Shown here: in pieces, positions 32,364 through 43,630 of the stretch
How the letters are laid out: every line of letters starts with the position of its first letter
Position numbering within the stretch: the stretch's first letter is position 1
Assembly (NCBI RefSeq): GCF_002127325.2
Contig: NC_035437.2
Span: 155,603,897-155,667,896 of the forward strand
Length of the DNA stretch: 64,000 bases
Direction: 5' to 3'
Origin: Helianthus annuus
Lineage: Eukaryota > Streptophyta > Magnoliopsida > Asterales > Asteraceae
Notes under the pieces: model-generated
Databases searched by the model: none
Seen by the model: the letters and a program-made list of their open reading frames with translations, nothing else
What the model was told of the DNA's origin: nothing
Program-made: the position numbers and the translations under genes

Positions 32364-33714
32364 AATCTCTTACTGTGACTGTGACCCTGTCTAATCTCTA
32401 TGGTTTCACTGAAAATATATTAGTTGGGTCAATAATGAAAGCATATATGCTCTAGCCCTATATGTCTGAAATTTCTGTTGACAACAACATGCATCTTCGA
32501 GGTGCTTGCTTTAATATGGACCAGATTTGATTTATTGGGCTTCCATCGATCATTAATGGGCCTTATATGATCCGTACCTTGGCATTTCATTCCCCTAATA
32601 AAATAGATCCCAACCTTCATAGTCTGTGCTATTGAAAAAGTAGATTTGAAAATTTCGACGATTATCTGGAGTTATTATTATCAAACAAAATGAATAAAAT
32701 TAAAATTAACTAAAACCTAAGTAGGTAAAAGTTGGTTCAAAGCATGTTAAATACACACAGTTTCTTTTAATCATTTTACTCGTTGAGTTACACTTAATCT
32801 TACTGGTGCCAAGAAAACCCGCATATGATGGTGGTAGTGGCAGAGTATATATGGTTTATCGAGTATAAAGTTAATCAAAGCATAACTCGATAACGATAAT
32901 TACAATGAAGATTATCCAAACAACAAATGCTAAATAATATAGTTTATCTAATCATAACAAAACAATGAAAACGTTGGTGTTAGAATGGCCAACAAAATAA
33001 TAAAGAAAAATAAGAACATTGTTAAAATGATAAAATTAATAGCCGTGTTATTTCATTTGACCATATTACTTCATTTTTATACTTTACGTCTCATACTATG
33101 TTTTTGTTATTTTATATTTCATGACTTTCGTGAGTGGGCTGGATAAATGGATGCTACCGGGCTGCTGCTGGATTAATATAAGATGCTGTTGGGCTAAGAC
33201 ATATTGGGCCGAGTTCAGAATAGCTAGTGACTGGATGGGCTTAGGGCCACTTGTACGCGGCTGCTATATAAAGTCGCTACAGGCTTTAGCTAGAGGGGTC
33301 GATTCAATCAGTTATCAGTCTTCACTGTCTTCACTTTACACTTTCTCTAGGGTTTCGTATTGAAATCTTGATTTAGGGCGTTTCAAATCTTTGTAGATAT
33401 AGATTCTGTTGTATGTTAAATCTTTTGAGAGTTTTATACAGATCATCATGTGGATGTTCTGTATGTGAGGCTGTGAGAAGATTTGTTGCTGAATCTGTTA
33501 AGAGTTTTTATATAATCGGTTGTAATAATCAAAGTTCAGAGTTCTTGATCCATGAAATTTGACAAACATAAAAAACCAAAATTTGAGTAGAGAATACCAG
33601 TGTAATTAACTTTATCAAATTATATTATAGGGTTAGGATATAATACGAGCGTTTTTTATCTTTAAAAAGAGTATATTATTACTATATTTTCGATTTTTTT
33701 TTCGAAAACCCAGT
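32364..33714. other. AT-rich intergenic stretch with an LTR- or promoter-like patch
   Basis: No supported gene. At about 33130-33560 there is GGGCT-rich sequence, a TATATAAAG box (about 33266), then CTCTAGGGTTTCG and long T-rich text. This resembles a Ty1/copia LTR or an orphan promoter. I could not find matching ends or a target duplication. The 80-codon frame at 33121-33363 has no recognisable domain. Confidence 0.3.
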
Positions 33715-34450
33715 TGCGTAAAACGCAATGGACAAAAAACGTAAAAAAATGACTTTTTTTTCTAAAACGCAATGCACCAAAAACACAAATAAATGTCTTA
33801 TTTCTAAAACGCAATGGCCAGAAAACATAAAGAAATGTCTTATTTCTAAAACGCAATAGCCTAAAAACACAAAATAAAGTTTTTAACCTAAAACGCAATG
33901 GCCAGAAAACACAAAAGAAAGTGTTATTTCTAAAACGCAATGGACTGAAAACACATAAAAATGTGTTTTACCTAAAACGCGATGGACTAAAAACACTTCA
34001 AAATGTGTTTTTCTAAAACGCAATGGACCAACAAACACTTAAAATGTTTTTTTTTTCTAAAACGCAATAGCTTAAAACACAAAAGAAAGTGTTCTTTCTA
34101 GAACGCAATGGACTTAAAACACATAAAAATGTGTTTACCTAAAATGCAATGGATTAAAAACACTTCAAAAATGTGTTTTTCTAAAACGCAAGACCAAAAA
34201 ACACTTAAAAATGTCTTATTTCTAAAACGCAATGGCTCAAAAACACAAAAGAAGGTGTTCTTTCTAAAACGTAATGGACTGAAAACACATAAAAATGTGT
34301 TTACCTAAAACGCAATGGACTAAAAACACTTCAAAATGTGTTTTTCTAAAACGCAATGGACCATAAAACACTTAAAAATGTTTTTTTTTAAACGCAATTG
34401 CCTAAAAACACAAAAGAAAGCGTTCTCTCTAAAACGCATTGAACCAGCTC
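33715..34450. repeat. Minisatellite with a four-monomer higher-order repeat
   Basis: About 17 monomers of 41-44 bp, each with AAAACGCAATGG followed by AAAAACAC, a variable core and a T-rich end. From about 33890 on they cycle through four types: core ACAAAAGAAAGTGTT, core ACATAAAAATGTGTTT, core ACTTCAAAATGTGTTT and core ACTTAAAAATGTTTT. The cycle repeats three times and starts a fourth. First-type cores begin at about 33910, 34079, 34245 and 34410, giving a period of 165-169 bp. Three of the four types have short self-complementary cores. No coding function is supported. Confidence 0.88.
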
Positions 34451-35095
34451 GACCCCAGCCATGGGCTCTACCCCTTGGACCCGGCTCCCAGGGGCGTTGC
34501 CCCCTTGGAACCCCCATAGAACGCTATGACTCAATTGAAAAACCCAGATCGTAAAAATGCAATTCAAGAATTTCTTACATGGATCGAAGCCGATTTCTTC
34601 AACGATTGACGAAATTTGAATGTTAGCAACACTTATCAGCGATCGAATCGAATCGAACGGATCGAATGATTCGCTTCAAAATCACGGGAAAAATGAGATA
34701 TTGTATGAAGTTAAACTGAGTTTCTTCAAAAAAGTTGAAGAACACGTTGATTGAGTGTTTGAATCATTGATTGGTGACGAAAATCGCACTATAATGTAGT
34801 GATTATTGAGATAGAAAGTGAAGAAAAGGTTGAAGATGGTGGGTTTTGAAAATTGTAGGGGAGAAGAAGAAAGAAGATTTGATAAAATTGACTAAAATAC
34901 TCTGCCTCTTTATTTTAAATTTTGCCACATGTCATAATCTTATTGCTTCTTATCCTTTCTAACCAAAATAAACTTTCTATTTAATCCTCACCCTTATATT
35001 ATATTCTAAAAATTGGCAATCATATTTTTACGGCTCATAATTTACCAAGAATTGTTAGCACAAACTTATTGGATTTATGAAAACTTATCTTATGA
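34451..35095. other. Intergenic stretch, nothing recognised
   Basis: Begins with GC-rich text (CCAGCCATGGGCTCTACCCC, GGGGCGTTGCCCCC) of a kind seen inside plant DNA transposons, then AT-rich sequence. No open frame of note. It may be the rest of the element that carries the minisatellite. Confidence 0.4.
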
Positions 35096-35262
35096 AATAA
35101 TGTTTGTCAACCTATGACCTATTGGTTTAGTGGTAATGTGGTATAATGTCTCTTCTTATAAATATGAGGTTGTGGATTTAAATCTTTGCAAACGTAAGAT
35201 AAAGGTGAAATCAAGGTGTTAAAAAGATTTGTAGTTTAAAAAAAAATAATAATGTTTGTCAA
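35096..35262 (+). mobile_element. tRNA-derived SINE, short type
   Basis: Body 35111-35247 (137 bp), flanked by perfect 15-bp duplications AATAATGTTTGTCAA at 35096-35110 and 35248-35262. GTTTAGTGGTAATGTGG fits a polymerase III A box and GGTTGTGGATTTAAATC a B box. The element ends in an A-rich tail. The intact 15-bp TSD suggests a fairly recent insertion. Confidence 0.88.
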
Positions 35263-35767
35263 GTGTTTGAAAAATAATAATCATAGTTTAATTGTTGATG
35301 TTAAATCAGATCTAAGCTATTTTGGCAAGTAACCTACTTATAAATTTGTTAATATTAATCAATGGGATGACTGATAATATAATAATTATATAAAAGATGG
35401 ATTTTTTGGCATACCCCATGTATGAGATCAAATATTGGGATTACAATTGAACCTAAACTCAATAGTTAAACTTAAAATTCGACACATTATGGAGTCCAGG
35501 ACCAAATTTTGGATTAGTTTTTATTATTTTTGTGGGTTTGGGATTTGGTGATATACTCGTTTACCAGACCTGAATATAACGAACATAACGAGACAAACGG
35601 ACAATGTAGACTTAGGTTTATTACAAGTAAAAAATCACATGTAAGATCAAAACTGAAGACTTACCTTTTAATTGGTTTTGATTTTACAAAAACCATAATT
35701 TTTTTTATTATTATTTTTTTTTACAAAATCACGTTGTTATCATTGTGTTACGATCTTAATTACATTA
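35263..35767. other. AT-rich intergenic stretch
   Basis: No supported gene or repeat. An 81-codon open frame at 35530-35775 has no recognisable domain. The TTA at 35765-35767 is the left target duplication of the Harbinger-type MITE. Confidence 0.5.
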
Positions 35768-35925
35768 GGGTGTAAGGAGTGGTTAAACACTTTGGAGTGG
35801 CAAACTAAAAAATCAATCAATGAGAGTGTGCCACGTCAATCAGTGAAAAGTGTTTAAACTTTGGTGAAAAATGTTGGTAATGGTTTAAACACTTGGTGAA
35901 GTGGTAAACTTTTTTTTTAAAAAAA

Positions 35926-37286
35926 GGAAAATTGGTTTTTAATAAACCAACCTTTGCCCCATTGGTAAATAATAATCCTACCTACAGATTTGGTAATTAA
36001 TAATCCTACGTTTCAATATGTTGGTACTCAATGGACCTCCGTTAGTTTTTTTTAACTGAAGTTAGTTTTTAAGTTTTATTTATTACACAAACAGTCCTTG
36101 TAGTTATCATTTACTACTTTTAAGTTTTATTTATTACACAAACAGTCCCTGTAGTTATAAAAAAATCATAAAAATTAAAAAAAATTAAAAAATCAAAAAA
36201 ATTCAAAAAAATTCAAAAAAATCATAAAAATTCTAAAAAAATCAAAAAAATTCTAAAAAATCAAAAAAATCATAAAAAATCATAAAAATTCTAAAAAACA
36301 TCAAAAAAATTCTAAAAAAATAAAAAAAATCATAAAAAACCGTTTCGAACCGTACCGTTTCGACGCTCGAACCTTACCGTTTCGACCCGGACCGTTTCGA
36401 CCCGGACCGTTTCGACCCGTACCGTTTCGACCCGTACCGTTTCGACCCGTACCGTTTCGACGCGTACCGTTTCGACCCGAACCGTTTTCGACCCGGACCG
36501 TTTCGACCCAGTCCGTTTTCGACCCAGACCGTTTCGAAAACAGTGGTGGTGGTGGTGGTGGCGGCGGTGCTGTGGTGGTGGTGGTGGTGGCGGTGCGGTG
36601 GTGGTGGTGGCGGTGCTGTGGTGGTGGTGGTGGCGGTGCTGTGGTGGTGGCGGTGGCGGTGCTGTGGTGGTGGTGGTGGTGGTGGCGGTGCGGTGGTGGT
36701 GGTGGTGCTGTGGTGGTGGTGGTGGTGGTGGTCGGTCGAAACGGTCCGGGTCGAAAACGGTTCTGGTCGAAACGGTACGCGGCGAAACGGTACGGGTCGA
36801 AACGGTACGGGTCGAAACGGTACGGGTCGAAACGGTCCGGGTCGAAACGGTACGCGTCGAAACGGTTCGCGTCGAAACGGTACGGGTCGAAACGGTTTTT
36901 CTGATTTTTTTTTTTATTTTTTTAGAATTTTTATGATTTTTTATGATTTTTTTTTTATTTTTTTAGATTTTTTTTTATTTTTTTAGAATTTTTATGATTT
37001 TTTTTTTGAATTTTTTTGAATTTTTAGATTTTTTTTTATTTTTATGATTTTTTAAAACTACAGGGACTGTTTGTGTAATAAATAAAACTTAAAACTAGTA
37101 AATTATAACTACAGGGACTGTTTGTGTAATAAATAAAACTTAAAAACTAACTTCAGTTAAAAAAAACTAACGGAGGTCCATTGAGTACCAACATATTGAA
37201 ACGTAGGATTATTAATTACCAAATCTGTAGGTAGGATTATTATTTACCAATGGGGCAAAGGTTGGTTTATTAAAAACCAATTTTCC
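35926..37286. mobile_element. Giant hairpin (foldback) element, Mutator-like
   Basis: 1,361 bp. GGAAAATTGGTTTTTAATAA at the left end is mirrored by the complement at the right end, and the mirror runs about 550-600 bp inward. Each arm has, from outside in: about 240 bp of unique sequence; an A/T-rich AAAAATCATAAAAATT block; and about a dozen copies of a 15-mer (ACCGTTTCGACCCGT on the left, its complement on the right). The loop (about 36541-36735) is a GGT-rich run. The flanks are TTAAAAAAA at 35917-35925 and 37287-37295, a 9-bp duplication as in Mutator-like elements, though low-complexity. Open frames here are translated repeats, and there is no transposase. It sits inside the Harbinger-type MITE. 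Confidence 0.85.
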
Positions 37287-37330
37287 TTAAAAAAAAAAAG
37301 AAAAAAGTGTGATTGGTTAAGAGATGGCAT

Positions 37331-37486
37331 CAGGGGCGGACCTAGCATATAAGAAGGGGCAACCTCCGCTACGGCTTGGCGTTCCGGCGGTAGTGTAAAT
37401 TTTGGAAAAATTTGACGTTTTTACGATTTTGTTACGGCTTTTTTATAAAACGTTACGGTTTGACGGATTTTCTAGATCCGCCACTG
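37331..37486. mobile_element. Small hAT MITE
   Basis: 156 bp, from CAGGGGCGGACCTAGC to TCTAGATCCGCCACTG, inverted ends of about 15 bp. It is flanked by perfect 8-bp duplications GATGGCAT (37323-37330 and 37487-37494). The size, ends and 8-bp TSD are diagnostic of hAT. It is inserted in the right half of the Harbinger-type MITE. Confidence 0.92.
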
Positions 37487-37693
37487 GATGGCATGGACCC
37501 CACCCCACAAAACTCTCTCTCTTACACTCACTCTCTCTCTCTCCTGCTCCCTCACTCTCTCTCTTCTTTCCCGAATCGGCATCCTGTCCCCGATTTGTTT
37601 CCTTTGCCACGTCCCAAAATCTTCGGCGGCGGTGTTTGCCGATCGGCAAACACGTTTGCCGACCGTTGCCGAGTCCCACACCGTATACCCTTA

Positions 37694-38850
37694 CATCCCA
37701 ACTTATGTTTCTTGGAAGCCGACTGAATTTCAAAGTCAACTGCAGATTAGGTCAAATCCACGATCACTGTACTTGAAAACTACATTTCATTTTTAATATT
37801 GTTTATTTATGTTATAATTATGTTTATATAAATAGATTAAACTATATGTGCCAGCTAAGATGATAACTTAGCTTAATTGGGATAATATTTAAAATTAAAA
37901 AGTTAATAGATAATAATACTGTACAACGAGAGTGGAACATGCAACAAAAGCGGAAACATTCTTAATTAACTTGATTTAAGGACACATTTAATTTAATATC
38001 GAAATTAAAATAATGTTTGGTTAATAATTTATGTTACCTACAGATACCGAAAGCAGCTTCAACATAGTTTGCACTAAATTAATTCAGTGTAACTATTAAA
38101 ACTCAAATATCAATGTAAACTATTTATAAAAATATTTATTCCTAAAAGGTAAAACACAAAATTCAAATTGTAACATTGTATGCAAATCTTACATTGAATT
38201 TGAACAGAAGAAATATTGTTGGGGCTTATAAAAAATATATATATCCTATCAACGTGTTTTTGGGGGAATTGATTGTGGATAGTAAAAGAAATTAACAGTT
38301 AAATATGTTTTGGTGGGGTAATTCATATATAGGTGACTTATTGAAAAGTCTCCACCGATATAGCAAAAAAATAAAAAGATAAGGCTTAATTGGTAAATGG
38401 ACAATATTGATTGTGCAAATAAGATGTTACACAAATTATAGTTACTTGAGATGCATTTTTTAATTTTATAATTTATATTCAAATAATAAAATGATGTAAA
38501 TACTCGGATGTATAATAAAACTATATATTTTGATAAATTCTGAAAAATCAGATAAATAGATTTTATAGGATTTAATACATAAATAAATCATAAATTATTA
38601 TTATATATTATATATATAATTCATAAAGTTATTAGCACCAGTTATCTTTTTTATTTTTTTTGTTTTGACATCAAGCTTTGTGACTTTGAATTTTTGCCAC
38701 TAAATTTTTCTTTGTTGTACACCTTTACCCTTAACATTTTTACATATACAATTTCATGAACGAATGGTCCAATATATTGTATTTATAAATTTCATTATCT
38801 TTTATGAAATTTAAGGCAGATGTTAAATAAAAATTAAAAACAGAAGAATG
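37694..38850. other. AT-rich intergenic stretch
   Basis: No supported gene, RNA or repeat. Long A/T-rich text with scattered TATA words. It may hold old unrecognisable insertions. Confidence 0.5.
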
Positions 38851-40067
38851 GGTAAACTTAGAGTGAATTTCAAGTTGTCCTTTATCTTTATAGTGAATTT
38901 TAAACGGTGTCCTTTATCTTTCAAATTGACAAGTCTTGTACTTAATGTTTTAAAATTTTGCACGTTATGTCCTTTAACACTAACCCAATTAGATTTTTAT
39001 GTTAAATCTAGTCATGTGACTTGCACATGAGGGTGTTACTGTCATTTCACTTTTTAGGGACTAGTTGTGTAAATAAATTAGATACCTAACCATTAAAAAT
39101 AAAGAATTAGATATATCTCTCACCTCTCTCTCTCTCTCACCCATTTACCACCAACATCCACCATCTACCATCACCACCACCATCCACCTCACATCACATC
39201 CTGCCATCACCACCATCACCCACCGCACACCACCTACCTCTCATCACACCAAAACCCAAAAAACCAAAATCCTCTATGGTAGACGAAGGGGCTCACTAGA
39301 CCATAACCAACACTCACCTCTATCTACATAACCACTGCTATCAGGAAATCAACCGATGAGTCAACACCAAGTGAGAGCGATAAGCCACCTGAATGGAGAG
39401 AATCAGAATCAGTCCAGCCAGAACCATAGATTGAAACAGTGGTTATGACCATTGAGTCAGCTGAAACAGCTCAGGCTACAACTGATAGCCTCCCAAATGG
39501 TAGTCTTGATGCGACTTCAATGGCTGATATTGTTGGTGACGGTACTAACAAAGCAGAGGTTTCTCCACCATATTCTGTTATCGACAAGTCGGAGCCAGTG
39601 GCCAACAGTGGTGGCAAAACTGATGTCGGAGGAAACCCAGCCGAAAAATAATGTGATTCTGTTGAGTGTGGTTTGGTTAGGTTTTCAAAGCTTGACAACA
39701 TTGTTCTATTTGTAGGACAGGAAAAATGCTTGTGTAATTCAGACTAATTATGACAGCATTGGTCTGGTGAACCCCTTCGTCTACCACAGAGGATTTTGGT
39801 TTTTTATTTTCAATTTTTTTAATGATTAGGTATTTAATTTATTTACACAACTAGTCCCTGAAAAGTGAAATGAGATTAATACCCTCATGTGCAAGTCATA
39901 TGACCAGATTTAACAGAAAAATCTAACTGTGTTAGGGCTAAAGGACATAACGTGCAAGATTTTAAAACATTAAGTAAAAGACTCGTCAATTTGAAAGATA
40001 AAGGACACTGACTGAAATTCACTATAAAGATAAAGGACATAATTTGAAATTCACTCGTAAACTTTAT
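38851..40067. mobile_element. Long-TIR element carrying a captured coding fragment (Pack-MULE-like)
   Basis: The left arm (about 38851-39310) and right arm (about 40067-39745) are inverted copies. Shared words include GAGTGAATTTCAA, GTCCTTTATCTTT, CAAATTGAC, AACGTGCA (as complement), CTCATGTGCAAGTCA, CCCCTTCGTCTACCA and AGGATTTTGG. Between the arms, about 39310-39745 is unrelated and contains a coding-like fragment. Long TIRs around captured gene sequence are the definition of a Pack-MULE. I could not find a clean 9-bp target duplication, so the class is probable rather than proven. Poly-CT and CCAC-rich text fills 39110-39240. Confidence 0.7.
39360..39651 (+). pseudogene. Captured host-gene fragment inside the long-TIR element
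   Basis: A frame from about 39360 reads through an in-frame TAG at 39428-39430 to a stop at 39649-39651. The text is acidic, serine- and threonine-rich (for example SESDKPPEWRESES, DATSMADIVGDG). It resembles the C-terminal tail of a nuclear or regulatory protein followed by a 3' UTR. I do not recognise the parent gene. The 70-codon part after the TAG (39439-39651) is open. Its position between inverted arms indicates capture by the transposon. Confidence 0.5.
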
Positions 40068-40103
40068 ATATTCTTTATACAATATCTAATCAAAGAGAAG
40101 TAT

Positions 40104-40425
40104 GTGATATAAAATGAACACGAACTATATTTTACTTTTTCTTTTAATCTAGAATTTTAATTCTTTTATCATTTTCCTTTTATGCATATCTTTTTCTATA
40201 TCTTTTGGCTTAACAAAATAATTAGCTACGATTCGATAAAAAATCTATTCGAATGGGGCAAATATAGTTAATTTATATTTTATCATTACAACCCGAACAT
40301 ATACCAACCAAACAACATTGGTACAGATAGCTTGTTCGTTTTTATTGTTTTCTCGACATGACGACATAAAATTCGTTGAACACGAAGTTGTATACGCAAT
40401 AAAGTATTATTTGGCATTGCAAGTT
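40104..40425. repeat. Direct repeat copy 1 (about 325 bp)
   Basis: Matches 41114-41439 almost throughout: GTGATATAAAATGAACACG, TCTAGAATTTTAATTC, ACGATTCGATAAAAAATC, TTCGAATGGGGCAAATATAG, CATATACCAACCAA and ATAAAATTCGTTGAACACG. The copies lie about 1,010 bases apart in the same orientation. No coding frame is conserved between them. Confidence 0.85.
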
Positions 40426-41113
40426 ATTCGCAAAAGTGTGATTTTTTTTACGTGTCAAAAGAGGTTGGTTCAACTTAGGCCGGTGATGTTTATGTATTAA
40501 TTTGTTTCGGATGCTACACTCTTCGTGATTTTGAGGTTATGGCGGATAAAGTATATGCTAATCAACAATGTTTACCCAGGTGTCTTTCATCCTTACACAT
40601 GGAACAACCGAACAAAAATTTTAGCTCGAGATGACACGTGGCAACAAGGGAATAGTTTTATATGGAGTGAATGTAGATGGCAGTGCTTACTCATTTTCGT
40701 ATGTTTGTTGTTTTTATATAGCGTATGCTTTATACCCGTATTCATATGTTATTTTTATATAGCGTATGCTTTATACCCGTACCATACACGTATATATAGT
40801 ATTTATAATATATGTATGCGTTGTATGCGCGTTGCGTTTAGCCAATTTTTTTTACAATGTCCTTAACAGGAAGTATATAATAACTTTCAAATAACTTTCG
40901 AAAGTTGTACATAATTTTTTTTAATATAATTAGGTGTATAAAAAAATCTTTAACGACTAATGATTTTTTCGTATTTATTTATTTTAGTTCAATGTAATTA
41001 ATATTTACGTAAATAATGAAACTTTTCTTTTATTTTAAAGTTTATGTCAACACTATTAAAAAAATACAACTTACTTTGAGGCCACTCATGTAACATACGG
41101 GTACTTAAACTAG
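40426..41113. other. Spacer between the direct repeats
   Basis: Contains a 113-codon frame (40525-40866) without recognisable domain and a 40-bp tandem duplication (TTTTTATATAGCGTATGCTT then TATACCCGTA, near 40712-40785). Probably old transposon or Helitron sequence. ACTAGT precedes the second repeat copy at about 41109. Confidence 0.45.
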
Positions 41114-41439
41114 TGTGATATAAAATGAACACGAACTATATTTTACTTTTTCTTTTAATCTAGAATTTTAATTCTTTTATCATTTCTGTTTTGCGCATAT
41201 CTTTTTTTTTAATCTTTTGGCTTAACTAAATAATTACCTACGATTCGATAAAAAATCTATTCGAATGGGGCAAATATAGTTTATTTATATTTTATCATTA
41301 CAAACCAAACATATACCAACCAAGCAACATTGGTATAGATACTTTATACGTTTTTATTGTTTTCTCGAGATGACGGCATAAAATTCGTTGAACACGGAGT
41401 TGTAATCGCAATAAAGTATTCTTTGGCATTGTAAGTTAT
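41114..41439. repeat. Direct repeat copy 2 (about 325 bp)
   Basis: Same orientation as 40104-40425, with perhaps 8-10% differences by eye. Downstream, GCCCGCCGCGAAACG then CACTAGTT (about 41499-41530) is a weak Helitron-like 3' end. A tandem pair of truncated Helitron-type elements is one explanation. Confidence 0.8.
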
Positions 41440-41545
41440 ATCGAATGCCAATATCATACCAATACCATAATAAACTGTACCGTTACTGTTTAAAAGCCCG
41501 CCGCGAAACGTAATGACATTGCACTAGTTAATCGAAATTAAACAA

Positions 41546-41690
41546 AAGTTAAGGGAGAAAGCGAGGTTAATTGTGTCCCAATTCTCAAATACATCATTTC
41601 GTGTACCCATCTTCACCCACGTCACTAGACACCTACCACTTAACTATTGAATTATTAACACCAAAAATTACAAATATATTATTTTCTAAT
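41546..41690. repeat. Dispersed repeat shared with 46348-46480
   Basis: AAGTTAAGGGAGA, GAGGTTAATTGTGTCCCAA, ATACATCATTTCGTGTACCC, TTTCACCCACGT and CTACCACTTAA occur in both places in the same orientation, about 4.8 kb apart. Family not recognised. Confidence 0.75.
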
Positions 41691-43630
41691 ACTTTATTTC
41701 TTGATTTTTATACCATATAAAAATTGGTTACAAGATGGTTAAACGGTAGATTTAAATTATGAATTTAGTCAAATGTTAGGTTCTAGTGTAACGCGTTTGA
41801 TACTAATAGAAATTAAAATTTATATGTTAGAAATCGTTTCTTTAATTTTAAAAAATAAGTTAAAACCCTAATGATAAAAAATAAGTAAAAACCCTAATGA
41901 AATTGAAAAGAATCATATTTACGTATTTTATTATTACTTGTATTTTCATTTATATTTTTACATTAAAAGTCTAAAACGTTAGTAAAGCCATAAGTTATTT
42001 ATGCTTATTTTGTTATAATTCAATTTAATTAATCTCTATTACAAAGTTAAGACATGATATTTATAAATGGTAAACGAAATAGTAAAAGATAAAATTCATG
42101 GATTGAAATAATATATTTTTTTATTTGAATCTTATTAACGAAGATTATCTATATGTTTATTTAGGGTAAAATATAAAAAGATAAAATTCATGGATAAAAA
42201 TAATATATTTTTATTTGAATCTTGTTAATAAATATTATCTATATCTATTTATTTAGGCGGAGAAAAATAATTGAGCTCATCTCATAGAGCGTCATATATC
42301 CCCATATGATTTACTTTATTATATAGTATAGATATAATAATTTCGGATACAACTCTGATTTCAGCTTGGAAAATTTTTATTTTAATTAAATTGCTTTGTG
42401 GAAAATGCCATAGAAAATAAAATTTATGAAAATTCGTCCTAAATTTTTAGACAAAAAATTGAGGCAGTTTTTAATGTAATTTGATTAAATTCGAACATAA
42501 CTGCCTCTGGCAGTTATCTGCAAAAACACCCCCAAATTCTCATACAGTTTTTTGATCATCTTCTTCCTGGTTCAGAGAATTCACAATAAAAACATACCCT
42601 GGTTCAATTTCTCGAACTCAGAGTTGTATCCGATTGAATTATTCGGGTAAACCACCGAAATATTTTGATCTGAGGGTGATTACACGCCTCTCTGATCACC
42701 CGGTTTTCTAAAATTCCCCAACATTAGCTGTCTTTATTATTTATTTAAGAAAGATAATTTTTACCTAGAAAATACATCAACTTTTTTTATAAAGGGCGAC
42801 CGCCCTCTAAAAGAATAATATTATTAGTTGTTGTTTATTTCTTTTAAGGGAGACGATTTTTCTCTAAAAAAATACATTAATTTATTTTACAAGGGGCGGC
42901 CACCCTCCAACCCTTGTGTTCCCAAGTTCACTCAAGGAGGGAAAAGAAAAGAAATTAAAGGGAAGAAAGGAAAGGAAGAGAAAAGAAAAAGAAATGACGT
43001 ATTTCCTTCCATTTCCTTTCAAATCGGAAGGAAAGAAAAACTAAAGAATTTAACCTATTTTCCTTCCATTTCCTTTGTTCTCCTTCCTTTACTGAAACTC
43101 GAGAACACAACATGTTTTATTTTCCTTTCTTTTTCTTTAAATGAAACTCAGAAACCCAAACATATTTTTTTTCCTTTTTTTTTCCATAAAGTAGGTCCAC
43201 ATTCTAGCTATTGATTTACTCGTATACAAATTATTTAAAAATAGTAAATGGTTGGAGTTGTATGTTTCTTTTTGCAACATATAATATATTAAAGAGAGTT
43301 AATATTTATACACTCATCTCCTCTATTTTTTCCTATACATACACACATATAAATAGAGAGAGAATGAAAAGAAATATAAAAATAATATTTAGGGGGTGTG
43401 AACATAGTGGAATAAATGTTAAATTCATCAGAAAATGAATAATTGTTTACCTTTTTATGTAAGCAAAGGTTTCACAATTGATTGGTTTCTAAGAACTTTA
43501 TTTAACAATTATGAAAGAAAAATAATACATCTAAAGTCTAGACATATCTTGAACTCGGGTAGATATTGACAGATTGAAATATGCGAGTAAAATCAAACCT
43601 TACATTTGGATAAAGCCATTGAAGGACTTA
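41691..43630. other. AT-rich intergenic stretch with small duplications
   Basis: No supported gene. About 42060-42260 holds a duplicated AGTAAAAGATAAAATTCATGG-like motif (identical core GATAAAATTCATGGAT). About 42750-42910 has two related segments (ACCTAGAAAATACATCAA and CTCTAAAAAAATACATTAA with GGGCGRCC). About 42950-43190 is purine-rich GGAAAGGAAG text mirrored by TTCCTTCCATTTCC. The 128-codon frame at 42828-43214 is a translation of this low-complexity DNA. Confidence 0.4.

Larger units (their letters stand above)
35768..37690. mobile_element. Harbinger-type MITE split by two nested insertions
   Basis: Left end TTA then GGGTGTAAGGAGTGG (35765 on); right end CCGTATACCC then TTA (37691-37693). 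Without the nested foldback element and hAT MITE it is about 390 bp. Internal landmarks GTGCCACGTCAA, a T/A-rich centre, GATTGGTTAAGAG and a CT-rich segment (CTCTCTCTCTC, about 37509-37565) match those of the MITEs at 54652-54980 and 55007-55330. TTA/TAA duplication and GGGTGTAAGG termini fit PIF/Harbinger elements. Confidence 0.7.

Noticed and set aside
33121..33560. Copia-type solo LTR
   Set aside because: Promoter-like features are visible, but no TG/CA boundaries with matching target duplications could be found.
33715..34450. CRISPR-like regular repeats
   Set aside because: The monomers are contiguous and diverge gradually with no unique spacers; this is an ordinary minisatellite in a plant genome.
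36543..36986. Open frames rich in V/G/W on the plus strand
   Set aside because: They are translations of the GGT-rich loop and the 15-bp array of the foldback element in three frames at once.
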